Assembly (NCBI GenBank): GCA_022340265.1
Contig: JAJDOH010000033.1
Location: forward strand, 26,630 to 90,629
DNA: 64,000 nt
Direction of reading: 5' to 3'
From: Deltaproteobacteria bacterium
Lineage (GTDB): Bacteria > Desulfobacterota > DSM-4660 > Desulfatiglandales > Desulfatiglandaceae
The notes below the pieces were generated by a model. That model was given only the letters and a program-made list of their open reading frames with translations. It was not told the DNA's origin and did not search any database. Below are positions 63,653 to 64,000 of this stretch, piece after piece. A program made the translations under genes and the position numbers. The stretch's first letter is position 1. Every line of letters begins with the position of its first letter.

Positions 63653-64000
63653 CTATGATCTCGTCACGACCTCCTGGTAAGAATCCTGCAGCGCTGCCAC
63701 CAGACAGCTCAGTGTGAAATTAACGGGTGTCGGAACGCCTAAGCGTTGTCCTTCAGCCACAATGGCCCCGTTGATAAACTGAATTTCCGTCGCCCGTTCA
63801 GCCATTACATCCTGCAGCATGGAAGCGATGTTGTCGGCAGTCCCCCGACATACTTCCAGAACTCTTTCCATGGGGTCGGAAAATGGCAGTTTGATGCCTT
63901 TAAGGTCGGCAACACGAACGGCTTCATCAATGGCTTTTTCCATCACGTGGCGTGTTCCCTCAATGTCCGGCAGGCGGCCGTTTTTGAGCTTCGTAATGGC
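63653..64000 (-). CDS. panE: 2-dehydropantoate 2-reductase (ApbA/PanE family), 3' part
   Basis: The minus strand encodes the C-terminal helical domain of a ketopantoate-reductase-type enzyme, AITKLKNGRLPDIEGTRHVM, then EAVRVADLKGIKLPFSDPMERV, DNIASMLQDVMAERATEIQFINGAIVAEGQRLGVPTP. The E/D.. INGAIV...G..LGV.TP pattern is the substrate-binding end of PanE. The N-terminal NADP domain lies off the right edge. Confidence 0.8.
   Translation of the reverse strand, partial: AITKLKNGRLPDIEGTRHVMEKAIDEAVRVADLKGIKLPFSDPMERVLEVCRGTADNIASMLQDVMAERATEIQFINGAIVAEGQRLGVPTPVNFTLSCLVAALQDSYQEVVTRS

Overview
The window is bacterial chromosome, most likely from an anaerobic member of the Desulfobacterota (Deltaproteobacteria, Desulfobacterales-like). 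This is inference from gene content: the queA-tgt-yajC-secD-secF order, indolepyruvate ferredoxin oxidoreductase (iorAB) beside an acyl-CoA synthetase, a separate FchA cyclohydrolase next to a FolD-like dehydrogenase, a CoA-ligase alpha-type protein with a LUD protein, multihaem cytochromes c, and an orphan TRAP-type binding protein. No rRNA or species marker is present. I saw no insertion sequence, CRISPR array or prophage.

Layout. 0-6 kb: the 5' end of argS (minus strand, carrying two in-frame stops), a DUF2065 gene, then a queuosine/Sec operon (queA, tgt, yajC, secD, secF). 6-17 kb: envelope and signalling proteins of unusual build (TPR protein, NUDIX-cupin fusion, DUF898 x4-TPR protein, nucleotide-transporter-like/HEAT/cNMP protein), followed by a QueC-like PP-loop enzyme and a radical SAM enzyme. 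17-25 kb: the acs-iorA-iorB operon, a TPR protein, dedA, cutA, and fchA-folD, ending at tRNA-Pro(TGG). 25.2-38.4 kb: a patchwork accessory segment with antitoxin remnants, an octahaem HAO-type cytochrome and its NrfH/NapC-type partner, a nitric oxide reductase relic, a metallophosphoesterase, a hybrid histidine kinase, a hydrolase, a solute-binding protein, and a 3' fragment of tRNA-Val(CAC) that looks like an attachment-site scar. 38.5-43.5 kb: a GH81 lipoprotein, two tRNA-Ser genes and a parvulin-type foldase. 43.8-48.1 kb: a tightly overlapping larE / HyuA-like / HDAC-like / unknown operon. 48-54 kb: a long ClpX-like ATPase and a two-gene purL-purQ. 54-64 kb: an orphan DctP, a nadE / cNMP-PilZ / cNMP / queD-queE-queC run, CoA-ligase alpha plus LUD proteins, a LysM protein and the 3' part of panE.

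How the genes fit together. Queuosine synthesis is unusually well covered, with preQ0 synthesis (queD, queE, queC) and tRNA insertion/maturation (tgt, queA) in the same 60 kb. FchA and a FolD homologue that has lost the two residues needed for cyclohydrolase activity appear to split the usual bifunctional C1-folate step between two proteins. Three to four proteins carry cNMP-binding domains, one fused to PilZ and one to a transporter-like membrane domain with HEAT repeats. The parts I would examine first for new biology are the PP-loop/radical SAM pair (13.9-16.7 kb), the larE-HyuA-HDAC operon (43.8-48.1 kb), the FolD/FchA division of labour, and the interrupted argS start.
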